IMG/VR virus record: IMGVR_UViG_3300022752_000130
Coordinates: 1 to 44,006 of that record
DNA length: 44,006 bases
Reading direction: 5' to 3' (one strand)
Source: a virus
Position numbers and translations under genes: made by a program. Position 1 is the stretch's first letter; each line of letters starts with the position of its first letter. The notes under the pieces were generated by a model. That model did not search any database. It was given only the letters and a program-made list of their open reading frames with translations, and had not been told where the DNA came from. Shown here in pieces: positions 26,200-33,295 of this stretch.

Positions 26200-26815
26200 G
26201 ACTGTAATTGGCGATTTTCCACCATCTTAACGATGCGATTCGCCCATGACATACCGGCATCGCCACCCCACAACATATGGCTGATAAATCCTGCATCATC
26301 TTCACCTCCGCTCTTATTCTTTGCATGACGGGAAAAAAACGCAACCATACGCTTAATAGTCTCATAGCTTACGGACTCTCCATTGGCTAAGCTTGCTGCC
26401 CTCGCCACTCCACTACCAATGCCTTGCTTGCCAGCTTCCTGTGTGGTCAAGCCACCTTTTCCATATTTCTTGCGTAGCTCTAAACCGCGACGTGCGGCAG
26501 ATCGTACAGCAGCAGGAGGGGAGAAGCTTTCTACATCTCCCCGTGATGCTTTTTTCCACCCATATCCATCTCCTCTTCTTCCATGCCCTCCTCTTCTCCG
26601 ATGAGAGTCATAAAATAACTATCCCAGTATTCATCACTCTTGCCTTGGCGGCTCATGCCAGCTTCGGAGAGGGCAATTGCAATGGCCTGTTTCCTATCTT
26701 TAATTTTCTTGCCACCACTGCCTTTTAAAGTGCCAGCCTTAAATTCGCGTAAAACTTTGGCTACCTTGGCCTGCTTTTCTTTTTTGGTCATAGTCAAAAT
26801 GCTTTTCTTAAGCAT
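26196..26815 (-). CDS. Probable -1 frameshift fusion: DUF6496-like domain joined to GGDAG-type phage domain, about 206 aa
   Basis: The zero frame (from ATG 26815) encodes the DUF6496-like domain up to AAA AAG, where the -1 frame opens at GCA TCA CGG. From there coding-like sequence continues without a stop to 26196: SPPAAVRSAARRGLELRKKY, GGLTTQEAGKQGIGSGVARA, and IKRMVAFFSRH..., closing with MLWGGDAGMSWANRIV. This matches a conserved domain in phage head regions, whose N-terminal half lies upstream of the first ATG (26450). No ATG or GTG exists in the open stretch before it, only TTG 26459. Shifted translation therefore explains the domain best. Confidence 0.68.
26518..26555 (-). promoter_or_regulatory. 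-1 frameshift signal: A AAA AAG, 6-nt spacer, hairpin
   Basis: The heptamer A AAA AAG (26555-26549) is in phase with GGA AAA AAG. After a 6-nt spacer comes a 7-bp stem, GGGGAGA (26542-26536) with TCTCCCC (26524-26518), whose 11-nt loop contains part of the zero-frame TAG stop. The same heptamer is used in E. coli dnaX. Confidence 0.72.
26531..26815 (-). CDS. DUF6496-like protein (unshifted product), 94 aa
   Basis: Basic N-terminal block with VAKVLREFKAGTLKGSGGKK and RKQAIAIALSEAGMSR, the recognisable core of DUF6496, a small protein frequent beside phage head genes and in bacteria. The C-terminus is an acidic Met/Glu tail ending just after the slippery site. Start: ATG 26815; ATG 26791 would also fit the family. 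The upstream gene stops at 26818. Function unknown; the strongly basic core suggests nucleic acid or protein binding. Confidence 0.75.
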   Translation of the reverse strand: MLKKSILTMTKKEKQAKVAKVLREFKAGTLKGSGGKKIKDRKQAIAIALSEAGMSRQGKSDEYWDSYFMTLIGEEEGMEEEEMDMGGKKHHGEM

Positions 26816-26817
26816 AC

Positions 26818-27534
26818 TCAATAAATGAAGCCTATAGGCGCCGTTTCAATAATCATGCCAGGAAAAAATTTATCACGATACAAAACCAAACCAGTTAATA
26901 AACGCTCAGCAATAAACGCCAAGGCTCGTTTGTCATAACCTTCAATGGAAAGAAAATTTTCTTTATGCTTCTCCCAAATGGGCAATAAGCAAATAAAAAG
27001 AGTGGCCATAAATTGCTTGTAATATTGCTTTGGACCGCGAACCATATTGCAACCAATAAACAGATTTTGTGCCCATAATTTATCAATTTCTTCTCGCGTG
27101 AATGCCCAAGCGCCAGTATCAGCAAGTTCGCGAGTGATGGCAGGAGCATTAAAATCGGAATGCCCGCCATAAAACTGCTGTTCTAAGGTGCAAGTAAATA
27201 CTGCTGGTTCCGGCACGTAAAGTACATTCTCTGCATACCAACCATCTTTCGGCTCCAACCAATTCCGGCGATACTGAGCATTGCCAATGTTTGCTTCTTC
27301 GGCATTTAGCAACATCCAATGGATGCAAGACAATTCTCCCCATCGCCTATTCATGGAAGAAAGAAAAGCTCCTTCATCATCAAATACATAGCCTTGCTCT
27401 CGTAATGCTCTGCGCTCTGCATCAACAATGTTGCATGCCCCACCCATAATTGGAACAATTTTTGATTGCGCTTCGTAACGAACTTTTTCGTTTTGAATGC
27501 ACACTGCATAAATGGTGTAATCAGACGGTTTCAT
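26818..27534 (-). CDS. DUF4422-type glycosyltransferase, 238 aa
   Basis: Fits the DUF4422 pattern of capsular and exopolysaccharide glycosyltransferases: an N-terminal AVCIQNEKV strand, SSMNRRWGELSCIHWMLLNA then IGNAQYRRNW (compare the family's Y.ELTA.YW and HYRR), and a C-terminal FIGCNMVRGPKQYYKQFMAT with FIAERLLTG. It probably transfers a sugar in surface glycan assembly. Start overlaps the upstream transferase by 14 nt. No membrane segment, so it is cytoplasmic. Assignment by remembered motif. Confidence 0.75.
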   Translation of the reverse strand: MKPSDYTIYAVCIQNEKVRYEAQSKIVPIMGGACNIVDAERRALREQGYVFDDEGAFLSSMNRRWGELSCIHWMLLNAEEANIGNAQYRRNWLEPKDGWYAENVLYVPEPAVFTCTLEQQFYGGHSDFNAPAITRELADTGAWAFTREEIDKLWAQNLFIGCNMVRGPKQYYKQFMATLFICLLPIWEKHKENFLSIEGYDKRALAFIAERLLTGLVLYRDKFFPGMIIETAPIGFIY

Positions 27535-28237
27535 ACACTTGTCTCGCAGCCCACATTTCGTTGTAATTGTTAACGCTTTTGGCGCCTAGTCCAGTAAGAT
27601 CGCCGCCGCCAGCAGGCTTGCTCCACGCCATAATAGTGCCATCAGGAAGAACAAATGCTCTATTCTTTTGTTCATGCGTAGGTGTAAGCTCTAAGTAATC
27701 ACCATAAACAAAATCGGTTTGGCTTCCATTGGTCGCCAATGCCTTGCCAAGAAGTGTGGGGCCAGTGGGGCATAATGGTGTGATGCCATAATATTGTTCC
27801 ACGCAGTTAGCCACAATCATTTCAATGGCAGTTTGCAAGGCTTTATTATTGGGCTGTGAATATAAAACAGTAGTGGCACAGGCCCAACTGGTATAGCTAA
27901 ATCGTTGGATATCACGAAAGGCTAAAAACTTAATGCGATCTCCCACATCCACAGCATTAACAGCTCGAATAGCAATGTCAAAATACCAGCCACCAAAATG
28001 ATTAAGGAGACAGAAACGCCCAAGATCAGCTTTATACGAAAAAGGACGTAACGAATCGTAAGCCCATAAAACATGCTCACCATAAATAGAGCCAATGAAA
28101 TCACGGAGGCGCTCATTGTTGTAAATGACATGGTTTGCATTGGGAAACACTGCATCAATTGTGCCAGTGGCATATTGAAGAAAAGGGGAAAGCTTTTCTT
28201 TTGGATCAGTAGTAAGAAAAATTTGAGAAATTTGCAT
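27521..28237 (-). CDS. GT32-like glycosyltransferase (DXD-type sugar transferase), about 238 aa
   Basis: The core SYKADLGRFCLLNHFGGWYF with following D-I-A resembles the GT32/Gly_transf_sug signature A..SD..R...L...GG.Y.D.D. In this copy the second Asp of the DXD metal motif is Ala, so metal binding may rely on another residue or activity may be reduced. I use ATG 28237; the longer frame starts at TTG 28246. It follows GT4 by 5 nt and overlaps the DUF4422 gene, forming a three-gene operon of transferases. Confidence 0.72.
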   Translation of the reverse strand: MQISQIFLTTDPKEKLSPFLQYATGTIDAVFPNANHVIYNNERLRDFIGSIYGEHVLWAYDSLRPFSYKADLGRFCLLNHFGGWYFDIAIRAVNAVDVGDRIKFLAFRDIQRFSYTSWACATTVLYSQPNNKALQTAIEMIVANCVEQYYGITPLCPTGPTLLGKALATNGSQTDFVYGDYLELTPTHEQKNRAFVLPDGTIMAWSKPAGGGDLTGLGAKSVNNYNEMWAARQVYETV

Positions 28238-28242
28238 GATGA

Positions 28243-29460
28243 TCAATTAATTTTTGCGGGAGTGCCAAAGCCTTTAAACTCAGGCTCTTCAGGCTTCATC
28301 GCTAATGTAGTCTCCACTTGCTCCAGCATTTGCCGCGTAATTTGAGGCCAGGTAAATTCTTCGATGCGTTGTTTGCACCATTCACCATCAGCTTGCAGTC
28401 TCTCGCGATCTTCGTAATACATCGTGAGCAATTCAGCCAGACTATCTGGAGATGGCTGACCACGATCTAGGCCATAATTCCTATCTACTTCCCAACTTTC
28501 AATAGCAATTCTTGGCACACCATTGAAAATTTCCTTGCAGCTCGTATGGTCTGGCACCAATTGAGCCACGCCAGCAGCAGCATGTTCAGTATTGACCAGC
28601 CCCCAACCCTCGCCAATGCAAGTGTTAACGCCCACGTCAACGGCGTTATAAACCATGTTAAGTTGCTCTACGTTTAAACAATTGGTTGTGGAAAAATGAG
28701 GACTGGTCAAAATGAGCTTACCCGTCGGATCGTAGCCTTCGTCCCTCGCCACACGCTTAAACAATGGAATCAAATCCCAGCCCATATCTTTGCTACCCAT
28801 GTTCAGCCATAACCTTGCGTGAGGCTTGTCCTTTGCAAATTTAATAAAGCCCTTAATTGTTAGGTCAATGCGCTTGCGCGGCTGATTTCTATTACCATTA
28901 AAGACAATGAACACATCCTTGGGAACGTTCAATTTTTCACGACATTCAGCTTTGTCCATCGAGAAAAATTTGCTGAAGTCAGTGCCGTGCCCCATAATGC
29001 CAATGGGCTTGTCATAGCCAATCTTGCGAATTTCTTCTGCACCAAATTCCGTATAGGTGGCAATGCCGTCCCATTCATTGATAGAAGTCAGGAGTTCGGG
29101 GAACAGTCCGTAGCTATCAATGGGCGTATAAACAAAAAACTTGAAGCCAATGCTTTCCTTGAAAGCCTTCACGGCCTCCCATAAACTGATGCCTATCCAA
29201 ATATCATTGGTCACCCACACTAAATCTGGCTTAATCTTTTGCACTAATTCCCCAATGCGATGGGAGCCAAACGGATCGGAGCCATGCAGCATGGCAGGAT
29301 AGGTGTCATATTTCCTAGCTTCTTTATCCGGGTCGCCGTGGTAATTAATAGCCAATACACTCACTTCATGCTCCTTGGCCAATGCGGGAAGCAAGTTTTC
29401 CGCTACTCGACCGAAACCAGTTTCTACAAAAGCGTCGCCGCAGTAAAGGATCTTACTCAT
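28243..29460 (-). CDS. Family 4 glycosyltransferase (GT-B fold), 405 aa
   Basis: Starts MSKILYCGDAFVETGFGRVA, the usual N-terminal Rossmann strand with a Gly-rich loop. The second domain has FIVFNGNRNQPRKRIDLTIK (nucleotide-sugar domain entry) and the catalytic EX7E motif as EGWGLVNTE, followed by HAAAGVAQLVPDH. This identifies a retaining GT4 enzyme acting on a nucleotide-sugar donor. The longer frame from 29490 adds ten residues (MMSNESFCFS) that are not family-like, so I prefer ATG 29460. It lies opposite the plus-strand gene at 29527. Confidence 0.88.
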   Translation of the reverse strand: MSKILYCGDAFVETGFGRVAENLLPALAKEHEVSVLAINYHGDPDKEARKYDTYPAMLHGSDPFGSHRIGELVQKIKPDLVWVTNDIWIGISLWEAVKAFKESIGFKFFVYTPIDSYGLFPELLTSINEWDGIATYTEFGAEEIRKIGYDKPIGIMGHGTDFSKFFSMDKAECREKLNVPKDVFIVFNGNRNQPRKRIDLTIKGFIKFAKDKPHARLWLNMGSKDMGWDLIPLFKRVARDEGYDPTGKLILTSPHFSTTNCLNVEQLNMVYNAVDVGVNTCIGEGWGLVNTEHAAAGVAQLVPDHTSCKEIFNGVPRIAIESWEVDRNYGLDRGQPSPDSLAELLTMYYEDRERLQADGEWCKQRIEEFTWPQITRQMLEQVETTLAMKPEEPEFKGFGTPAKIN

Positions 29461-29526
29461 TGAAAAACAAAAGCTTTCGTTCGACATCATAAGCCGCGTT
29501 TATACTATGGGCGCAGCAGGAAAACC
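29461..29526 (+). promoter_or_regulatory. Candidate promoter for plus-strand glycan genes
   Basis: A TATACT hexamer (29501-29506) lies 20 nt before ATG 29527, with GCAGGA as a ribosome site between. No good -35 hexamer at 16-18 nt is seen. The gap is divergent with the GT4 gene and may serve both strands. Confidence 0.35.
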
Positions 29527-30225
29527 ATGCAATTAAAGCCAGGCTCAGTGCATTTTTGCATTAGTACGTGCCAGAAATTTGCAACGCACACTCTGCCAGT
29601 GATTGTGCCAGCCATGTTGCGTCTTGGCATTGCTAAAGATCACATGTTGATTGTAAATGGCGGCTGGCAGGATTCCCTGACTATTGCCGACCATGAAGGT
29701 GTACCCATGCTTCTGACGCCGCAAAATTCTTTTGAATACACGCCGCTCATTGAAATTGTTGAACACGATATTGAAGCTGACCATTGGTTCTTGCTGCATG
29801 ACACTTGCATTCCTGGTCCCTCATTTTATGAATTAGCACTTTCCGTGCCAGTGGACCGGCCTAAGAAGGTGGCGCTAAAAAATACACCTTCCATGAGCGT
29901 TGGCCTCTATCGCATGGACTACCTGTTACGTCATAAAGACCGCCTGATGGCCATCAAGAACACAGACTGCTCTCCCGAAGCATTACAAAAATGGAAGCAA
30001 TGGGGAGTGCCAAATGAGGACTACATGCTCTGGAAATTAGACGACGTGCCTACCTACGTTTACCATCCTGAACTTCATGGTTTAGATGAATGGAACTACC
30101 AAGGCCATTCCGACGTGTATGGCACCGGCTTCGCTCGCCGCATTGAATACTTCCCGCAGCTAGACCTGTACAAAGCCAAAAGTAATTGGCAGGGTGTGCA
30201 GCCAGTATTATGCCTCGACATTTGA
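29527..30225 (+). CDS. Putative glycosyltransferase-like protein, 232 aa
   Basis: N-terminal strand VHFCISTCQKFATHTLPVIV and an aspartate-containing centre IEADHWFLLHDTCIPGPSFY resemble a GT-A domain, in which the acidic segment after two hydrophobic strands binds the nucleotide-sugar. A Trp/Tyr-rich C-terminal region (PTYVYHPELHGLDEWNYQGH) may form the acceptor site. It overlaps the following FAD gene by one base (TGATG), so they are co-translated. No named family is certain; the call rests on neighbours and pattern. Confidence 0.58.
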   Translation: MQLKPGSVHFCISTCQKFATHTLPVIVPAMLRLGIAKDHMLIVNGGWQDSLTIADHEGVPMLLTPQNSFEYTPLIEIVEHDIEADHWFLLHDTCIPGPSFYELALSVPVDRPKKVALKNTPSMSVGLYRMDYLLRHKDRLMAIKNTDCSPEALQKWKQWGVPNEDYMLWKLDDVPTYVYHPELHGLDEWNYQGHSDVYGTGFARRIEYFPQLDLYKAKSNWQGVQPVLCLDI

Positions 30226-31199
30226 TGAAAAATATTGCAATTATTGGAGGAGGCTGGGTGGGCTGTCATCTGGCCAAGGAATTTAGCAAAAAACACAATA
30301 TTACGATTTATGAACGCAATAGTCATTTGATTAACGAAGCGTCATTGATCAATCAAAATCGACTGCACTATGGTTACCATTATGCGCGTAACGGAAAAAC
30401 ACGGCAGTTATGTCGCACCACTTTTCATTCTTTTCTCAAGGACTACGGCCATCTTGTTGAGGACATTACGGACAATTTGTATGCCGTTTCGCAAGATGAA
30501 AGCTTGCTGGACGATACGACTATTTTGACGATTTTCGATGAATGGCCGCATCGTGTGGTTTATGCTCCATGGCTAAATAATACTTCCTGCGCCATTGCTA
30601 CGCCGGAAAAATTCATCAATCCTCTATTGGTTAAAAAATATTTTGAGACTCTTTTGTCGCCCTTTGTCATTAATGAAGAAATAGTTGCAAATGAACTTCC
30701 GCTCCTGCAGCAAGATTATGATTTAGTGCTGGATTGCACTAATAATTTTCTTTTAGGGCTGGAAGCAAATTGTTTGTTTGAGCGCGTCATGATGATGCTT
30801 TATACCATTGAACAGCCTCTTCCTTTCGGTGCTCTCACTTACATTGACGGAGAACTATTTTCCCTCTATCCCTACGGCGATGGCCTCATGTCGTTGAGCC
30901 ACGTTAAGCACGGCATCTTGTCGCAAAGTGCCTCTCCAGTAGACAATTACAACGATTATGATTACAATCTCCATCGCCTCAAAATGGAAGAACACACCAA
31001 GCAATACTGGCCAGACTTTGACTTATATTTAAGACCAATCACTTCGGTCTGCTCTACCAAAGCTAAAGTTAAAGACAAAAGCGCCAATCGCATGCCTGTT
31101 TATCAACAGCGAGATAATTTAGTTTCCATCTTTACTGGCAAAATTCAAGGCATCTATGCCATCAAAAATTACATTGAAACAATTATTAATCAGGCGTAA
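30225..31199 (+). CDS. FAD-dependent oxidoreductase, UDP-galactopyranose mutase-like or DAO-like, 324 aa
   Basis: The N-terminus MKNIAIIGGGWVGCHLAKEF with following YERNS is a Rossmann dinucleotide fold with GxGxxG and the acidic residue after the second strand. LINQNRLHYGYHYARNGKTR resembles the substrate-side motif of DAO-type and mutase flavoproteins. It probably oxidises or rearranges a sugar or amino-sugar precursor in the cytoplasm. I use ATG 30225, which overlaps the upstream stop; ATG 30186 adds non-family residues. Its end overlaps the convergent isomerase gene by 10 nt. Confidence 0.75.
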   Translation: MKNIAIIGGGWVGCHLAKEFSKKHNITIYERNSHLINEASLINQNRLHYGYHYARNGKTRQLCRTTFHSFLKDYGHLVEDITDNLYAVSQDESLLDDTTILTIFDEWPHRVVYAPWLNNTSCAIATPEKFINPLLVKKYFETLLSPFVINEEIVANELPLLQQDYDLVLDCTNNFLLGLEANCLFERVMMMLYTIEQPLPFGALTYIDGELFSLYPYGDGLMSLSHVKHGILSQSASPVDNYNDYDYNLHRLKMEEHTKQYWPDFDLYLRPITSVCSTKAKVKDKSANRMPVYQQRDNLVSIFTGKIQGIYAIKNYIETIINQA

Positions 31200-31933
31200 A
31201 TTTGCCTAAATAACGAATATTCGCGAAGATAATTTGTAGCCTTAAATAATTCGCGCACAATGCCAAGTTGGTAACCATATGTGCCAAGTAATTGCCTCAC
31301 TTTTTCATGCTTATATTTATTCAATATCGGCCCATTGTCAATGTCGCTTACATGCACATGAGCAATATAAGGAAGATAATCGCCCAATATCTTCTCAGGG
31401 CTATCGTTTTCTAGCCATGCGTTATTTGTATCGAGCATAGTCTTAACGTTTTTTAAATTGTAATAATCAATTAAATCGACAATTTCCGCCACTGTATGAA
31501 AATATTTGCCGCCAAAACTTCTTGCCACTGGTTCGATGCACAGAATGGCATCATTGACCTCCAAGATCTTATCCATACAGCGAAGCACGTTCATCAAGCA
31601 AGCCGGGCTTCCTCGCCGTAAGCTGGGACTACCAAGCACAAAACGCTTAATTCCCATGAAGGAACCAAGCTTAATAACACGCAATAAATGCTCTTGAGTG
31701 GCTTCAATGTTTTCAAAACTTTGTACATTACTGCCAAAAAATAAAGCCTGAGCAGAATATGTCCAAAGACCATATTCTTCCCTATACTTCTTGGCTAAAT
31801 CTGCATAATCAAGATTTTGCTGAAAAATGCGATGGGGAATAATTTCCAGCAAATTAAAAGCACCGGTATTAGCGCTTAAAATTTGCTCTTCCTGCTCTGG
31901 CTCCCAGCCAATCGCACTAATTCCGATAAGCAT
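31190..31933 (-). CDS. Sugar phosphate isomerase/epimerase (AP endonuclease 2-like TIM barrel), 247 aa
   Basis: TIM-barrel pattern of the xylose isomerase-like superfamily. Candidate metal ligands are Glu134 (LCIEPVA), Asp168 (TMLDTNNAW), His194 (HVHVSD) and Glu228 (GIVREL), the usual E-D-H-E set in order. The enzyme would interconvert aldose and ketose or epimerise a sugar. It overlaps the epimerase gene by 17 nt at its start and converges with the FAD gene at its end. Exact substrate unknown. Confidence 0.8.
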   Translation of the reverse strand: MLIGISAIGWEPEQEEQILSANTGAFNLLEIIPHRIFQQNLDYADLAKKYREEYGLWTYSAQALFFGSNVQSFENIEATQEHLLRVIKLGSFMGIKRFVLGSPSLRRGSPACLMNVLRCMDKILEVNDAILCIEPVARSFGGKYFHTVAEIVDLIDYYNLKNVKTMLDTNNAWLENDSPEKILGDYLPYIAHVHVSDIDNGPILNKYKHEKVRQLLGTYGYQLGIVRELFKATNYLREYSLFRQIYA

Positions 31934-32612
31934 TGATAAATGCCTCCATTTTTGTCATCATTTCTTCCTTGCAATACTTATAACTCCCGCAATGATATTC
32001 AATACGAGAGCCATAACTCACTTTAGCTTCGGGAAAGAAATGATTAAGAATTTCCTGTGTTTCAATGGGCTCAGAAAATAAATCGTAAATTCCAGCTTCC
32101 TTAATCTTCAAAGTGTCTTCCCATAGATCGTTTAAATCATACCACTGATATGCAGAATTGCCATTGATTTGTTCAACATTATTATCGTTCAACAAGTCAA
32201 ACAAAACATTTTTTTTAATGCGTTTGTGAAACAATGCGGGAAGGCGAATAATTTTTACAACGCTATTTGGAAACATTGCTTTCACAAGCAGTTCAAAGAT
32301 GTGCCTTACGCGCCCATAGTCTAAATTGCCAAAAGAATGCTTGTAAATATCAATGGTGGAATAAAGAATAATTTCCTTTACTTCCCAAGGACGAATGGTT
32401 GCTGCAATTTCCTGCATATTAAAAAAATCTTTTGCCGGATTTTGATTGGCCTTCCATTTCTCCGCAGGAAGACACGCCAAATATAGCTTGTCAATCGTCC
32501 CATTTAATAATGAAGCACGATACAAATTGCTGGAATTGTACGAATGGTTAAATTGTTGATGTTCTTGAAGAATGCCACCAATTAAGCCGGTGCTTCCAAT
32601 TAATACATTCAT
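31917..32612 (-). CDS. NAD-dependent epimerase/dehydratase-like (extended SDR), 231 aa
   Basis: The N-terminal MNVLIGSTGLIGG is the extended-SDR nucleotide-binding loop. The active-site region keeps Ser85 (YSTIDIYK) and Tyr99, but the Lys four residues after Tyr is Arg103 (YGRVR). At 231 residues it is shorter than typical 300-residue epimerases, lacking part of the substrate domain. A nucleotide-sugar or sugar derivative is a probable substrate. It is read leftward just after the head morphogenesis gene (stop 32615), and its end overlaps the isomerase. Confidence 0.75.
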   Translation of the reverse strand: MNVLIGSTGLIGGILQEHQQFNHSYNSSNLYRASLLNGTIDKLYLACLPAEKWKANQNPAKDFFNMQEIAATIRPWEVKEIILYSTIDIYKHSFGNLDYGRVRHIFELLVKAMFPNSVVKIIRLPALFHKRIKKNVLFDLLNDNNVEQINGNSAYQWYDLNDLWEDTLKIKEAGIYDLFSEPIETQEILNHFFPEAKVSYGSRIEYHCGSYKYCKEEMMTKMEAFINAYRN

Positions 32613-32614
32613 GA

Positions 32615-33295
32615 CTAAACCGCCACAACAGGCGCTTGCTGACGCAGATACTTTACCCTACATTTGCAATTGGAACGGCATGCACAGCGCTGCCCTGGTA
32701 GTGGCAAGCTACCAATTGGCACAATACCTCGTGCCGCATAATCCAAACAATCCTGACAATGCTTAGCCTGGCTGTCAAGGATGCGCTGCATCAGCGTATA
32801 TCCTTGCCGCTCTTGCCGCATAGATGTGCCCTCCCAGTAGGAGCCCCTTACGCTCTCAGAATACATTCCAATACGAGCAAGGGCCATGGGAGTGGATATA
32901 CCCCCAGCCAATAAATCACGGGCAAACGCTTCTAGGTAGCGGTATTCAGCACGAAGTCTTTGGCCGATTCGCCCCCATTCGACTGGCGTCATGCTATTGC
33001 GCCCACCACTACCAATCATCGCAGCTTGAACATGGGCCAGCTTTAACGCTTCCCTGACGCTTTGCTGCCACTGATCCAGCGTGATATTGCCACGATCAAG
33101 CATGCTTGTATAACGACGTAGGAGCCGACCCAGATTAGAAATGCGACCATCGACTAAAGCCTCCACGGCAGTTTGAGAAAGGAAACGTCCATTTGCCCCG
33201 CGATAACGTCCGCTAATTGGGTCGTAATTCCATTCAACATCAAAACGAACAATGGAAGCGGAAAATTCCGAAAGTGGATTAATAGGGCTGAACAT
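32615..33295 (-). CDS. Head morphogenesis protein (Mu F / SPP1 gp7-like), 226 aa
   Basis: Helical protein with DPISGRYRGANGRFLSQTAV at the N-terminus, AQAAMIGSG-like and WGRIGQRLRAEYRYLEAFAR helices, and a Cys-rich end (AKHCQDCLDYAARG...RCACRSNCKC) typical of phage head morphogenesis proteins, where the cysteines probably bind zinc. It is the gene after the portal and overlaps it by 17 nt, as in many phages. It is usually a minor capsid component needed for assembly. Position and Cys pattern both support the call. Confidence 0.8.
   Translation of the reverse strand: MFSPINPLSEFSASIVRFDVEWNYDPISGRYRGANGRFLSQTAVEALVDGRISNLGRLLRRYTSMLDRGNITLDQWQQSVREALKLAHVQAAMIGSGGRNSMTPVEWGRIGQRLRAEYRYLEAFARDLLAGGISTPMALARIGMYSESVRGSYWEGTSMRQERQGYTLMQRILDSQAKHCQDCLDYAARGIVPIGSLPLPGQRCACRSNCKCRVKYLRQQAPVVAV

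Noticed and set aside
26196-26450. Treating the ATG 26450 frame as an independent 84-aa gene
   Set aside because: Conserved coding sequence continues about 30 codons upstream of this ATG to the slippery site, so it is better explained as part of the frameshift product.
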